Program-made: the position numbers and the translations under genes
NCBI RefSeq assembly: GCF_000260115.1
Contig: NZ_JH651379.1
Location: forward strand, 992,001 to 1,056,000
Length of the DNA stretch: 64,000 nt
From: Galbibacter orientalis DSM 19592
Lineage (GTDB): Bacteria; Bacteroidota; Bacteroidia; Flavobacteriales; Flavobacteriaceae
Reading direction: 5' to 3'
Part shown: in pieces, positions 55,205 to 63,951 of the stretch
How positions within the stretch are numbered: the first letter of the stretch is position 1
How the letters are laid out: every line of letters starts with the position of its first letter
Notes under the pieces: generated by a model
Database searches by the model: none
Told to the model about the DNA's origin: nothing
Seen by the model: only the letters and a program-made list of their open reading frames with translations

Positions 55205-56454
55205 TTTGAAGTCTCTAATTGAAACACTTTTTTAATTAGTTCAATACTTTCGTCGGAGGTGTTCGAACTGTCTTTTAAATGGTTGGCGAAGTGTGTTGTA
55301 ATTTTCTGAATAATTCGATTGCTGATAATTTCTGCCTGTTCATCATTAAAATCGTTGATTTTTTTACGTTGAAAGTCAATTTCAGCATCTTTCATTGTTT
55401 TTAACTTCTTCTTTAAAGCTTTAATTGTGGGGGCAAATTTTCTTGTTTCTAACCAATGTTTAAAATCAGTTTCTACCTCTTCAATAATACTTTCTGCTTT
55501 TGGAATAAATTGCTCTCTTCTTTTTAGCGTATCATCTGTAATTTTTGATAACTGATCCAAATGTACCAAAGTAATATTTTCTAACTCTTCTACATTTGTA
55601 TCTACATTTTGGGGGATAGACAAGTCCAAAATTAATAAATCTTTTGAAGTATGTATAAGTTCTTTTGCAATGGTAGGCTTCTGTGCTCCCGTTGCCACAA
55701 TAAGGACATCACTTTTTCTTATTTCTTCCTGTAAATCGCTGTATTCTTTTACAATAAGATTAAACTTCCCAGCAATTTTTTCGGCTTTATTTTTTGTTCT
55801 ATTAATTAAAACAATATGATCGTTCTTGGTGTGCTTTACTAAATTCTCACAGGTATTGCGACCTATTTTTCCCGTTCCGAATAATAAAATATTCTTTTCT
55901 GAAATGTTTGGAATTTTGGCCAAAATATATTGTACCGAAGCAAAAGCCACAGAGGTAGCCCCCGAAGAAATTTCTGTTTCATTTTTAATACGTTTACTTG
56001 CTTGAATTACACAATTACACAAACGTTCTAAAAAATGATTGGTAAGGTTCCGTGCTTTTGAAGCAATAAAACTTTGTTTAATCTGACTGATAATTTCAAA
56101 ATCTCCCAGAATCTGACTATCAAGTCCTGTTCCAACTCTAAACAAATGCGAAATAGCTTCGTTGTTTTTATACACATAACCTATTTGCTGAAATTCATCT
56201 ACAGTTCCGTTAGAATTTCCGCACAACAATTGTATTAATTGAAAAGGATGTTGAGCAAATCCGTAAATTTCGGTTCGATTGCAAGTAGACGTTACCAAAA
56301 TACCATCTATACCAGCAGATTGAGCTTGATCCAAAAGCGCATTCTTTGCAGTTTCGTCCAAACTAAATTTTCCTCTCAATCCGGCATCAGCTTTTTTGTA
56401 GCTAATTCCGATAATGTAAAAAGATCTATGTTTTGAAATATTATAAGCTTCCAT
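55201..56454 (-). CDS. hemA: glutamyl-tRNA reductase
   Basis: A 417-residue NADPH enzyme making glutamate-1-semialdehyde, the first step of C5 tetrapyrrole synthesis. The catalytic Cys is in LVTSTCNRTEIYGF (about residue 58), LFRVGTGLDSQILGDFEI follows, and the NADPH site is ILLFGTGKIGRNTCENL. It is the leading gene of the minus-strand heme unit, with TAATTTTG (complement of 56477-56484) as -7 box. Confidence 0.96.
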   Translation of the reverse strand: MEAYNISKHRSFYIIGISYKKADAGLRGKFSLDETAKNALLDQAQSAGIDGILVTSTCNRTEIYGFAQHPFQLIQLLCGNSNGTVDEFQQIGYVYKNNEAISHLFRVGTGLDSQILGDFEIISQIKQSFIASKARNLTNHFLERLCNCVIQASKRIKNETEISSGATSVAFASVQYILAKIPNISEKNILLFGTGKIGRNTCENLVKHTKNDHIVLINRTKNKAEKIAGKFNLIVKEYSDLQEEIRKSDVLIVATGAQKPTIAKELIHTSKDLLILDLSIPQNVDTNVEELENITLVHLDQLSKITDDTLKRREQFIPKAESIIEEVETDFKHWLETRKFAPTIKALKKKLKTMKDAEIDFQRKKINDFNDEQAEIISNRIIQKITTHFANHLKDSSNTSDESIELIKKVFQLETSK

Positions 56455-56476
56455 TCAGTTTTTTCTGAAGTCGGAG

Positions 56477-56484
56477 CAAAATTA
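56477..56484 (-). promoter_or_regulatory. -7 box of hemA
   Basis: CAAAATTA on the plus strand reads TAATTTTG for hemA, 22 bases before its start codon. Confidence 0.45.
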
Positions 56485-56500
56485 TATTTTAAAGATTTAT

Positions 56501-56682
56501 AAAAATAACGCTAGAAGAACTTTTTATGTCGCTTTAGGAAAAACACTCGCCTTTTGATTTGATATACCGCAAAATACCGTATTTTTGAAGTGAATTAAGT
56601 GATTGACGAATTATTTGTTTAGAACAATTCTAAATAATATGATTTGTTTTTACTACAAATGTAAGTTTAAAAAATAACGCTA
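56501..56682. promoter_or_regulatory. divergent control region: 13-bp direct repeat around a palindrome
   Basis: AAAAATAACGCTA occurs at 56501-56513 (47 bases from the hemA start) and again at 56670-56682 (8 bases from the AraC gene start). Between them lies the palindrome TTTAGAA CAA TTCTAAA at 56618-56634. AraC proteins often bind direct repeats; the palindrome resembles Fur/PerR-type 7-1-7 sites. Both roles are inference. Confidence 0.5.
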
Positions 56683-56690
56683 TAAGTGCT

Positions 56691-57548
56691 ATGGAGGAAA
56701 TTATAATTGAAGATGGATTTACATTATTGAAGCTTCAAAATGAAGCTCATGATATTCAGCATATTACTAAGCAAATAGATAGTAGTTTTATTCAATTTCA
56801 CTTCTGCTTAAAAGGGAGTGCTATCTTTCATTTTAATCAAGGAAATTATGCCTTGGACTTAAAAGAGGAGGAAGCATTGATACTTTATAATCCGCAACGG
56901 GATTTACCAATTAATCTAGAATTAAATTCTAAAACTTGGTTAATCTCAATATTGATTCCCATAAAAAAGTTTCATTCTTTGTTTTCTTCTGAAGCAAATT
57001 ATATTCATTTTCTGGATGATGACAATATTGATAAAAAGTATTACAACACCTCTCCAATTACACCTGTAATGTCTGTGGTATTGAGTCAGATGATGAATTA
57101 TAACCTCCATCAGTCTATAAAAAGTTTGTATTTAAAAGGGAAAGTATACGAGTTGTTAGGTCTTTATTTTAACAAGCCTGAAGATGCAGATATAGAACAG
57201 TGCCCTTTTTTAATAGACGAAGATAACGTACGCCGTATTAGAAAAGCAAAAGATATAGTTATTGCCCGAATGGCAGAACCGCCTTCATTACAAGAGCTAT
57301 CGGATGAGATAGGACTTAATTTAAAACGATTAAAAGAAGGTTTTAAACAAGTTTATGGAGATTCTGTTTATAGTTTTTTATTTGATTATAAAATGGAATA
57401 TGCTCGTAAGATGCTTGAAACAGGCGACTCTAATGTAAATGAAGTAGGTTTAAAAGTAGGATATAGTACGGCTAGTCATTTTATTGCTGCTTTTAAAAAG
57501 AAGTATGGAACTACGCCTAAAAAATATATTATGGCATTAAATCAATAA
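56691..57548 (+). CDS. AraC-family transcriptional regulator
   Basis: A 285-residue regulator: an N-terminal cupin-like ligand domain (about 1-170, with FIQFHFCLKGSAIFHFNQGN) and a C-terminal AraC double HTH (LQELSDEIGLNLKRLKEGFK and EVGLKVGYSTASHFIAAFKK). It is divergent from hemA and upstream of hemH, so it probably governs heme genes. The ligand is unknown. Such an AraC gene beside hemA/hemH is common in Flavobacteriaceae. Confidence 0.9.
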   Translation: MEEIIIEDGFTLLKLQNEAHDIQHITKQIDSSFIQFHFCLKGSAIFHFNQGNYALDLKEEEALILYNPQRDLPINLELNSKTWLISILIPIKKFHSLFSSEANYIHFLDDDNIDKKYYNTSPITPVMSVVLSQMMNYNLHQSIKSLYLKGKVYELLGLYFNKPEDADIEQCPFLIDEDNVRRIRKAKDIVIARMAEPPSLQELSDEIGLNLKRLKEGFKQVYGDSVYSFLFDYKMEYARKMLETGDSNVNEVGLKVGYSTASHFIAAFKKKYGTTPKKYIMALNQ

Positions 57549-57574
57549 ATTAGAACACAAAACCAACACCAAGA

Positions 57575-58351
57575 ATGAAACATTTATTATTCAGTTTCAT
57601 CCTACTTATTTTTATAGGATGTAAAGAAAATTCATCAGCAAATAATAAAAGTGAAACTGATTTTGCAATTCAAAAAGAAGAAGTTGCTTCAGAAGAGCAT
57701 GTTTTAGTATTTACAAAAACAGCAGGTTTTAGACATAAATCTATTGAAGCAGGAGTAGCGTTAATTAAAAAATTAGGAAAAGAAAATCATTTTTATGTAG
57801 ACCATACCGAAGACTCATTGCAGTTTTCTACAGAGAATTTAAAAAAATATGATATGGTCATGTTTTTGTCTACAACTTTAGATGTTTTAGGCGATGCAGA
57901 ACAAGATGCTTTTAAAAAATATATTCAACAGGGAGGAAGTTTTATGGGGATTCATGCGGCTTCTGACACCGAATATACCTGGCCTTGGTATGGTAAACTA
58001 GTAGGCGCTTACTTTGAAAACCATCCAAGTGGTACGCCAGAGGCAACAATCAAGGTTTTAGATAGAAATCATATCTCCACAAAAATGCTTCCCGAGTCTT
58101 GGGTTAGAAAAGATGAATGGTATAATTTTAAAAATATCAATCCAGCTATTCATGTGTTGATGAATTTAGAGGAATCTTCTTATAAAGGAGGAACCAATGG
58201 AGAAAACCATCCAATTGCTTGGTACCATGAGTTTGATGGAGGACGCTCTTTTTATACTGGTGGCGGACATTCCATCGAATCTTTTTCTGAGCCATTATTT
58301 GTGGAGCACGTATTAGGTGGGATTTTTTATTGTTTAAATAGGAAAAGCTAA
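57575..58351 (+). CDS. ThuA-domain lipoprotein
   Basis: A 258-residue protein with a lipobox (FILLIFIGCKENSS, Cys about residue 16), so membrane-anchored in the periplasm. The rest is a ThuA/trehalose-utilisation domain of the class I glutamine amidotransferase fold: VFTKTAGFRHKSIEAGVALI, GGSFMGIHAASDTEYTWPWY, and EWYNFKNINPAIHVL. It lies 26 bases after the AraC gene and separates it from hemH, an odd companion for heme genes. The substrate is probably a sugar derivative; unproven. Confidence 0.88.
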   Translation: MKHLLFSFILLIFIGCKENSSANNKSETDFAIQKEEVASEEHVLVFTKTAGFRHKSIEAGVALIKKLGKENHFYVDHTEDSLQFSTENLKKYDMVMFLSTTLDVLGDAEQDAFKKYIQQGGSFMGIHAASDTEYTWPWYGKLVGAYFENHPSGTPEATIKVLDRNHISTKMLPESWVRKDEWYNFKNINPAIHVLMNLEESSYKGGTNGENHPIAWYHEFDGGRSFYTGGGHSIESFSEPLFVEHVLGGIFYCLNRKS

Positions 58352-58441
58352 GACGAATTTCGTAAAATATGAATTGATAATTTCTATGATACTATAAAAA
58401 TCTAAACGGGGAAACAGGCATTATAAAAACATCAAAAAGAG

Positions 58442-58449
58442 TACTTTTG
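58442..58449 (+). promoter_or_regulatory. -7 box of the hemH unit
   Basis: TACTTTTG, giving an unusually long leader of about 140 bases before hemH. The leader holds a hairpin (TACCTCG at 58460 with CGAGGTA at 58478) and a REP-like piece at 58511. Confidence 0.45.
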
Positions 58450-58593
58450 CAAAGTAAATTACCTCGGAATAAGTTGACGAGGTATCAAAAGGAAAAATTA
58501 AAAAACATTCCGAAGCAAGCTCTTCGTTAAACTAAGGGCAGACTTTGGAGCATTCAAATCTCGATTATCGGGTAAATATAGATAGTAGCATTC

Positions 58594-59622
58594 ATGAAGG
58601 GAGTTTTATTAGTGAATTTGGGTTCTCCAGATTCTACAGATCCAAAAGATGTAAAGAAATATTTAGAAGAATTTCTAATGGACGAACGCGTAATAGATAT
58701 GCCTTTATGGTTACGTACGTTTATTGTAAAAGGCATTATTTTAAATACGCGACCGAAAAAATCGGCTGCTGCATACCAAAAGATTTGGTGGGAAGAAGGT
58801 TCGCCATTAATTGTGCTTTCCGAACGCTTACAAAATAAAGTAGATGCGCTTACGAGTGTGCCGGTAGCTTTGGCTATGCGTTACGGAAACCCTTCTATAC
58901 ATAGTGGTTTGGAGGCTTTAAAAAATGAAGGAGTAGATGAGGTGTTGCTAATTCCTCTCTATCCGCAGTTTGCTATGGCTACTACGGAAACTATTTTGGT
59001 GTTGGCAGAAGAAATTCGTCAAAAGCATTTCCCAGAAATGCAGTTTACCAATGTGCCTGCTTTTTATAATCATCCAGATTATATCCGTGTATTGGCAGAG
59101 TCTATTCAGGAGAACTTACAAGATAAAGATTGGGAACATGTGTTGTTTTCATACCATGGAGTTCCAGAGCGACACATAAAAAAATCGGATATTACAAAAT
59201 CTCATTGTAAAATAGATGGACAATGTTGTCAAACGGCATCACCTGCACATCAATTTTGTTATCGTCATCAATGTTACGAAACTACAAGACAAGTTGCCGA
59301 ATATTTAGAATTAAAAGAAGGAAGTTATACCACTTCTTTTCAATCGCGTTTAGGAATCGATCCTTGGTTACAACCTTTTACAGATAAAACTATTAATAGT
59401 TTTCCTGAAAAAGGAATTAAAAAACTTGCTGTAATTACCCCTGCTTTTGTTTCTGATTGTTTAGAAACATTAGAAGAAATTGGAATGGAAGCACGTCATG
59501 AATTTAAAGAAAATGGGGGAGAGGAGTTCCATCTAGTTCCTTGTTTAAATGATGATGAGGCATGGATAAAAGTGCTTTCTCGTTGGATTGATGAGTGGGC
59601 GCACAATACGGTAACCGCATAG
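58594..59622 (+). CDS. hemH: ferrochelatase with cysteine-rich insert
   Basis: A 342-residue enzyme that inserts Fe2+ into protoporphyrin IX. N-terminal MKGVLLVNLGSPDSTDPKDV and the catalytic His in VLFSYHGVPERHI are as expected. A segment near residues 207-230 (HCKIDGQCC, then HQFCYRHQCYET) holds five cysteines, the pattern of bacterial ferrochelatases that carry an internal [2Fe-2S] cluster. Next to hemJ, separated by a MATE transporter gene. Confidence 0.96.
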   Translation: MKGVLLVNLGSPDSTDPKDVKKYLEEFLMDERVIDMPLWLRTFIVKGIILNTRPKKSAAAYQKIWWEEGSPLIVLSERLQNKVDALTSVPVALAMRYGNPSIHSGLEALKNEGVDEVLLIPLYPQFAMATTETILVLAEEIRQKHFPEMQFTNVPAFYNHPDYIRVLAESIQENLQDKDWEHVLFSYHGVPERHIKKSDITKSHCKIDGQCCQTASPAHQFCYRHQCYETTRQVAEYLELKEGSYTTSFQSRLGIDPWLQPFTDKTINSFPEKGIKKLAVITPAFVSDCLETLEEIGMEARHEFKENGGEEFHLVPCLNDDEAWIKVLSRWIDEWAHNTVTA

Positions 59623-59628
59623 CATAAA

Positions 59629-60990
59629 ATGGCAAAAACAACATCTAAAGAATTAGGGACAGATTCCATTGGAAGGCTGTTGGTAAAACAGGCTGTTCCA
59701 GCGTCTATAGGGATTCTGGTAATGTCTCTAAATATATTAGTTGATACTATTTTTGTAGGAAATTGGATTGGCTCTGTGGCCATAGCCGCCATCAATGTAG
59801 TGTTGCCTGTTTCTTTTTTTATTGCCGCTTTAGGAATGGCTATTGGAATTGGGGGTTCGTCTATTATTTCAAGGGCATTAGGAGCAGAAGACAGCTCAAA
59901 AGCTTTGAAAACCTTTGGGAATCAAATTACATTAACGCTTTTGCTTACCAGTATTTTTGTTGTGGGAGGCTTATATTTTATTGATGGTATTATTCCAAGT
60001 TTTGGAGGAAAGGGAGCTATTTTTGAGCCTGCTAAAATCTATTATAAAATTGTATTGTATGGGGTTCCATTTTTAGCACTTTCCATGCTTGGTAATAATG
60101 TAATTAGAGCTGAAGGAAAGCCTAAGTTTGCTATGGTGGCAATGATTATTCCATCCTTAGGAAATTTAATTTTTGATTACCTTTTTATCAATGTTTTGGA
60201 TTACGGAATGGAAGGGGCTGCATGGGCTACTTCGGGGTCGTATATTTGTTGTTTTGTATATATTTTGTGGTTCTTTTTATCGAAAAATTCAGAACTGAAA
60301 ATTAAATTTACTCACTTCGGATTGAATAAAAATATTGTTACTGAAATAGCTTCTTTGGGAGGCGTTACGCTTGCACGACAAGCAGTGGTAAGTGTTACAT
60401 ATCTGTTTTTGAATAATATTTTATTTGAACTTGGCGGCGCTTCTTCGGTTACCGTTTATGCCATTATTGGACGGATGCTTATGTTTGCATTATTTCCAGT
60501 TTTAGGAATTACGCAAGGTTTCTTACCAATTGCAGGGTTTAATTATGGAGCCGAAAAATACCAACGCGTTCGAGAATCTATAAATACAGCCATTAAATAC
60601 GCTATGATTTTGGGGTTTTTAATTTTTATTTTGATAATGATTTTTCCTGAAACCATTACCAGTATTTTCACCAATGACGGAGAGGTTCTTTCAAAAGCAC
60701 CAGGAGCAATGCGATGGGTTTTTATGGCTACACCAATTGTGGTTATTCAGCTAATAGGTTCTGCATATTTTCAGGCTATTGGAAAAGCAACTCCAGCCTT
60801 GTTGCTTACGTTAACAAGACAGGGTTTTTTCTTTATTCCGCTTATATTAATTTTACCAAATTTTTATGGAGAATTAGGAGTTTGGATTTCATTTCCTATT
60901 GCAGATACATTGGCTACTATTGTAACAGGGTATTTTTTAAATAGAGAAATTAAACGGACTTTAAAGGTTACTCCAACCGTAGAGGCTTAG
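59629..60990 (+). CDS. MATE-family efflux transporter
   Basis: A 453-residue inner-membrane antiporter with 12 hydrophobic segments in two homologous halves; N-terminal LLVKQAVPASIGILVMSLNI and IGIGGSSIISRALGAED are typical for the DinF/MepA-like branch. The substrate is unknown. It lies 6 bases after hemH and 39 before hemJ, so it shares their transcript; a link with porphyrin or heme export is only a guess. Confidence 0.9.
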   Translation: MAKTTSKELGTDSIGRLLVKQAVPASIGILVMSLNILVDTIFVGNWIGSVAIAAINVVLPVSFFIAALGMAIGIGGSSIISRALGAEDSSKALKTFGNQITLTLLLTSIFVVGGLYFIDGIIPSFGGKGAIFEPAKIYYKIVLYGVPFLALSMLGNNVIRAEGKPKFAMVAMIIPSLGNLIFDYLFINVLDYGMEGAAWATSGSYICCFVYILWFFLSKNSELKIKFTHFGLNKNIVTEIASLGGVTLARQAVVSVTYLFLNNILFELGGASSVTVYAIIGRMLMFALFPVLGITQGFLPIAGFNYGAEKYQRVRESINTAIKYAMILGFLIFILIMIFPETITSIFTNDGEVLSKAPGAMRWVFMATPIVVIQLIGSAYFQAIGKATPALLLTLTRQGFFFIPLILILPNFYGELGVWISFPIADTLATIVTGYFLNREIKRTLKVTPTVEA

Positions 60991-61029
60991 TTATTTGTTA
61001 GTACATTTGTTTATAGAAAAGGATATAAA

Positions 61030-61581
61030 ATGGTAGATTATTACAATTACATAAAATCTTTACATTTAATTTTTGTAATCACTTGGTTTGCTGGACTATT
61101 TTATATTCCACGTCTTTTTGTATATCAAATAGAAGCTTTTTATAAGCCTTCACCAGAGAAAGAAATTCTAGGAAAGCAACTTAAGTTAATGGCAAAACGT
61201 TTGTGGTTTATTATTACTTGGCCTTCTGCTATTCTCGCAGTAATTTTTGCTATTTGGTTGCTTATTTTAGCTCCAGCATTTCTACAGCAAAGCTGGATGC
61301 ATGTAAAACTACTGTTTGTTTTTTTACTGATTTTATATCATCTAAAAACACATCAAATATTTAAACAACTGCAAGTGGATAATGTAAAATACACTTCTCG
61401 TTTTATGCGTATTTGGAATGAAGGTGCAACAATTATCCTTTTTTCAGTAGTTTTTTTAGTGATTCTTAAAAATAGTATTAATTGGATTTTTGGGGTAATA
61501 GGAATCTTTTTATTAGCTATATTATTGATGCTTGGGATTAAACTTTACAAAAGAATTCAAGATAAAAATCCGGAGGCATAA
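61030..61581 (+). CDS. hemJ: protoporphyrinogen oxidase HemJ
   Basis: A 183-residue inner-membrane protein of the HemJ (UPF0093) family, often labelled CopD-like. The conserved start YIKSLHLIFVITWFAGLFYI has the His that binds heme b, and WMHVKLLFVFLLILYH has the conserved Lys. Four to five membrane helices are seen. It turns protoporphyrinogen IX into protoporphyrin IX, filling the step between hemF and hemH, and neither hemG nor hemY is seen here. Confidence 0.88.
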   Translation: MVDYYNYIKSLHLIFVITWFAGLFYIPRLFVYQIEAFYKPSPEKEILGKQLKLMAKRLWFIITWPSAILAVIFAIWLLILAPAFLQQSWMHVKLLFVFLLILYHLKTHQIFKQLQVDNVKYTSRFMRIWNEGATIILFSVVFLVILKNSINWIFGVIGIFLLAILLMLGIKLYKRIQDKNPEA

Positions 61582-61598
61582 TAATTTTATAAGGAGTG

Positions 61599-63257
61599 TT
61601 ATTGTTCTACAGAAACATCTTCAATAGTATTTTCTCCTTCTACATCGTCAACATGAAGTAGCGCCCGCAACATTGGATCGCTATCTTTTAAGATTTGTTG
61701 TTGAGCATTTTCTCCGTATAATTGCTCGGCTAAGGTAGCTTTTATATGCAGTTTTAAATTCTCTCGATATGGGTTTAGATCTATTTGTAGACCTCTATCT
61801 TCAGCGTAATAAAGAAAAGCATCTACAGTTTCTTCATCTATGTTTACATTATTTATAAAATCTTCTTCAGAAGTTTCTGCATAAATATCTCGGTTTCTAT
61901 CAAGGTATTCGAAAACGTAAAACGACATAAATCCAGAATCGAGCATGGTATTAACCCAAGCCTCTTCCTGACTCCCTTCTATTGGCACAAAAACATCAGG
62001 AATAATTCCACCACCCCCGTATACAATTTTTCCTTTAGGAGTTTTAAAAATAAGAGAATCTGCTACTTTAATGCTGTCTGCTGAACGAAGTTCTCCATTT
62101 TCGTACCTTTTATAAAACTGTTGGTAGTAATCTTTAGTTCCGTTTTCATAAGAGCGTTGAATAGATCTTCCAGTAGGAGTGTAATAGCGAGAAACAGTAA
62201 GGCGGACAGACGAACCGTCTCCTAGTCCCATTTCTCGTTGTACGAGTCCCTTTCCAAAAGAACGGCGACCAATAATTGTTCCGCGGTCGTTATCCTGAAT
62301 CGCTCCAGCAACAATTTCACTAGCAGAAGCAGATTTTTCATTTATCAAAATATATATATCGCCTTCTTCAAAGTCTCCTTTTTTTGAAGCATATGCTTTT
62401 TGAATTGCACCACTTTTATTTTTGGTGAATAAAATTAATTTATCGTCCTCCAAAAACTCATCTGCAATTTGCTCTGCAATGCCTAGATAGCCTCCAGGGT
62501 TATTTCTTAAATCTAAGGCTAGTTTATCAATCCCTTTTTCTTGAAGTGAATTGAGTGCTTCTTTAAATTCTTTGTAGGTGCTTTCTGCAAAACGATTAAT
62601 TTTTATGTATCCAAAATTCTCGTTAATCATGTAAAAAGCATCCACACTTTTTAAAGGAACTTCAGACCTTTTTATAGTTAGCGTTACTATTTTATCTTCT
62701 GAGGGTCTGTAAATAGTAAGTTTTACATTGGTTTTATTATCCCCTTTTAAAGTGTTTACAATTTCTTGACTGCTAAGTTTTTTTCCATACAAGGTATCGG
62801 TATCTGCTACTAAAATTCTATCGCCTGCTTTTACACCTGCTTTTATGCTTGGACCATTTTTTATTGGTTTAATAACGGCTAGCGTGTCTTTGTACATATA
62901 AAAGCTTATTCCAACACCAACAAAATCCCCTTTCATACTTTCGGCCACTTTTTCAACTTGTGCCTTTGGGATATATACGGAATGTGGGTCTAGTTTATCC
63001 AGAATATTATTAACGGTAACATCTACAATGCTATCGGTATTAACATCGTCTACATATTCGTAGTCAATGTAATCTATTAGTCGATTTAGTTTGTCTTTTT
63101 TGGAATTTGTAGAGAAAAGTCTTTCAGGACTATCGTTAAAGTTTAATTTTCCGCCAATAAAAATACCTGCTGCCAAGGCTGCACATATAAATAGTGGCAA
63201 TAAATAGCTTTTGTTTTTTAACATATGCTCACTCAGTGAGGGTTTATGTTCGAACAC
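61599..63257 (-). CDS. S41 C-terminal processing peptidase
   Basis: A 552-residue exported protease with a signal anchor (about residues 17-35, YLLPLFICAALAAGIFIGG). A PDZ domain (about 85-170, DFVGVGISFYMYKDTLAVIK) precedes the catalytic domain, with nucleophile motif EKSASASEIVAGAIQ and the Lys in GRRSFGKGLVQREMG. It acts in the periplasm on C-termini of proteins. In Flavobacteriaceae it typically follows the dCMP deaminase gene, as here (65-base gap). Confidence 0.93.
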   Translation of the reverse strand: MFEHKPSLSEHMLKNKSYLLPLFICAALAAGIFIGGKLNFNDSPERLFSTNSKKDKLNRLIDYIDYEYVDDVNTDSIVDVTVNNILDKLDPHSVYIPKAQVEKVAESMKGDFVGVGISFYMYKDTLAVIKPIKNGPSIKAGVKAGDRILVADTDTLYGKKLSSQEIVNTLKGDNKTNVKLTIYRPSEDKIVTLTIKRSEVPLKSVDAFYMINENFGYIKINRFAESTYKEFKEALNSLQEKGIDKLALDLRNNPGGYLGIAEQIADEFLEDDKLILFTKNKSGAIQKAYASKKGDFEEGDIYILINEKSASASEIVAGAIQDNDRGTIIGRRSFGKGLVQREMGLGDGSSVRLTVSRYYTPTGRSIQRSYENGTKDYYQQFYKRYENGELRSADSIKVADSLIFKTPKGKIVYGGGGIIPDVFVPIEGSQEEAWVNTMLDSGFMSFYVFEYLDRNRDIYAETSEEDFINNVNIDEETVDAFLYYAEDRGLQIDLNPYRENLKLHIKATLAEQLYGENAQQQILKDSDPMLRALLHVDDVEGENTIEDVSVEQ

Positions 63258-63322
63258 ATGCCTAATGTTATGAGCAGGTGCGAACGAATTTTATTAATAA
63301 TTAAAAGGCTTTTAATAAAAAC

Positions 63323-63757
63323 TTATTCTTCTTCTAAATTTTCAAGATGAACCAATTCTACTCCTGCTCTTTCTAAAAATAACAAGCCTTCATCATCTTT
63401 ATAAGCACGAGTATAAACTACCCTTTTAATTCCAGCTTGATGCACTAATTTGCTACATTCTTTACAAGGAGAAAGTGTTATATATAACGTAGCTCCTTTG
63501 CAAGATTGTGTAGACGAGGCTACTTTTAAAATAGCATTGGCTTCTGCATGTAAAACGTACCATTTTGTAAAATGTTCTTCATTTTCGCATTCATTTTCAA
63601 ATCCTGTTGGTGTTCCGTTATAGCCATCAGAAATTATCATTCTATCCTTTACAATAATTGCGCCAACTTGTTTTCGTTTACAATGAGATAGTTTTCCCCA
63701 TTCTTGAGCCATTCTTAAGTAGGCACGGTCATATCTTGCTTGCTTTTTTTGAGCCAT
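63323..63757 (-). CDS. deoxycytidylate deaminase (ComEB-type)
   Basis: A 144-residue zinc enzyme converting dCMP to dUMP for thymidylate synthesis. Zinc ligands His70 and the catalytic Glu72 are in VLHAEANAIL, Cys98 and Cys101 in LSPCKECSKLV. Length is standard. It leads the pair with the S41 protease. Nothing recognisable is coded between its start and the window end except a hairpin at 63921-63951. Confidence 0.93.
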   Translation of the reverse strand: MAQKKQARYDRAYLRMAQEWGKLSHCKRKQVGAIIVKDRMIISDGYNGTPTGFENECENEEHFTKWYVLHAEANAILKVASSTQSCKGATLYITLSPCKECSKLVHQAGIKRVVYTRAYKDDEGLLFLERAGVELVHLENLEEE

Positions 63758-63920
63758 TCTTTTGCAGTCATTACCTCTATTTTAAGAGGGATAAATAATT
63801 CAAGATTAAGGTATATACATAGTGCCAACCATTATGAGCAACTTAATGTATTAATATAGTACATTTCTATTAAATTAAGCGCTAATAGTTATGAGTTAAT
63901 AGGAAACTACTTTTTTATAT

Positions 63921-63951
63921 AGCCTTTTATTTCGAAACGAAGATAAAGGCT
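63921..63951 (+). terminator. hairpin near the window end
   Basis: AGCCTTTTAT and ATAAAGGCT pair around a TTTCGAAACGAAG loop and are followed by TTTGTTGTTT. No plus-strand gene precedes it, so its role is unclear. Confidence 0.35.
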
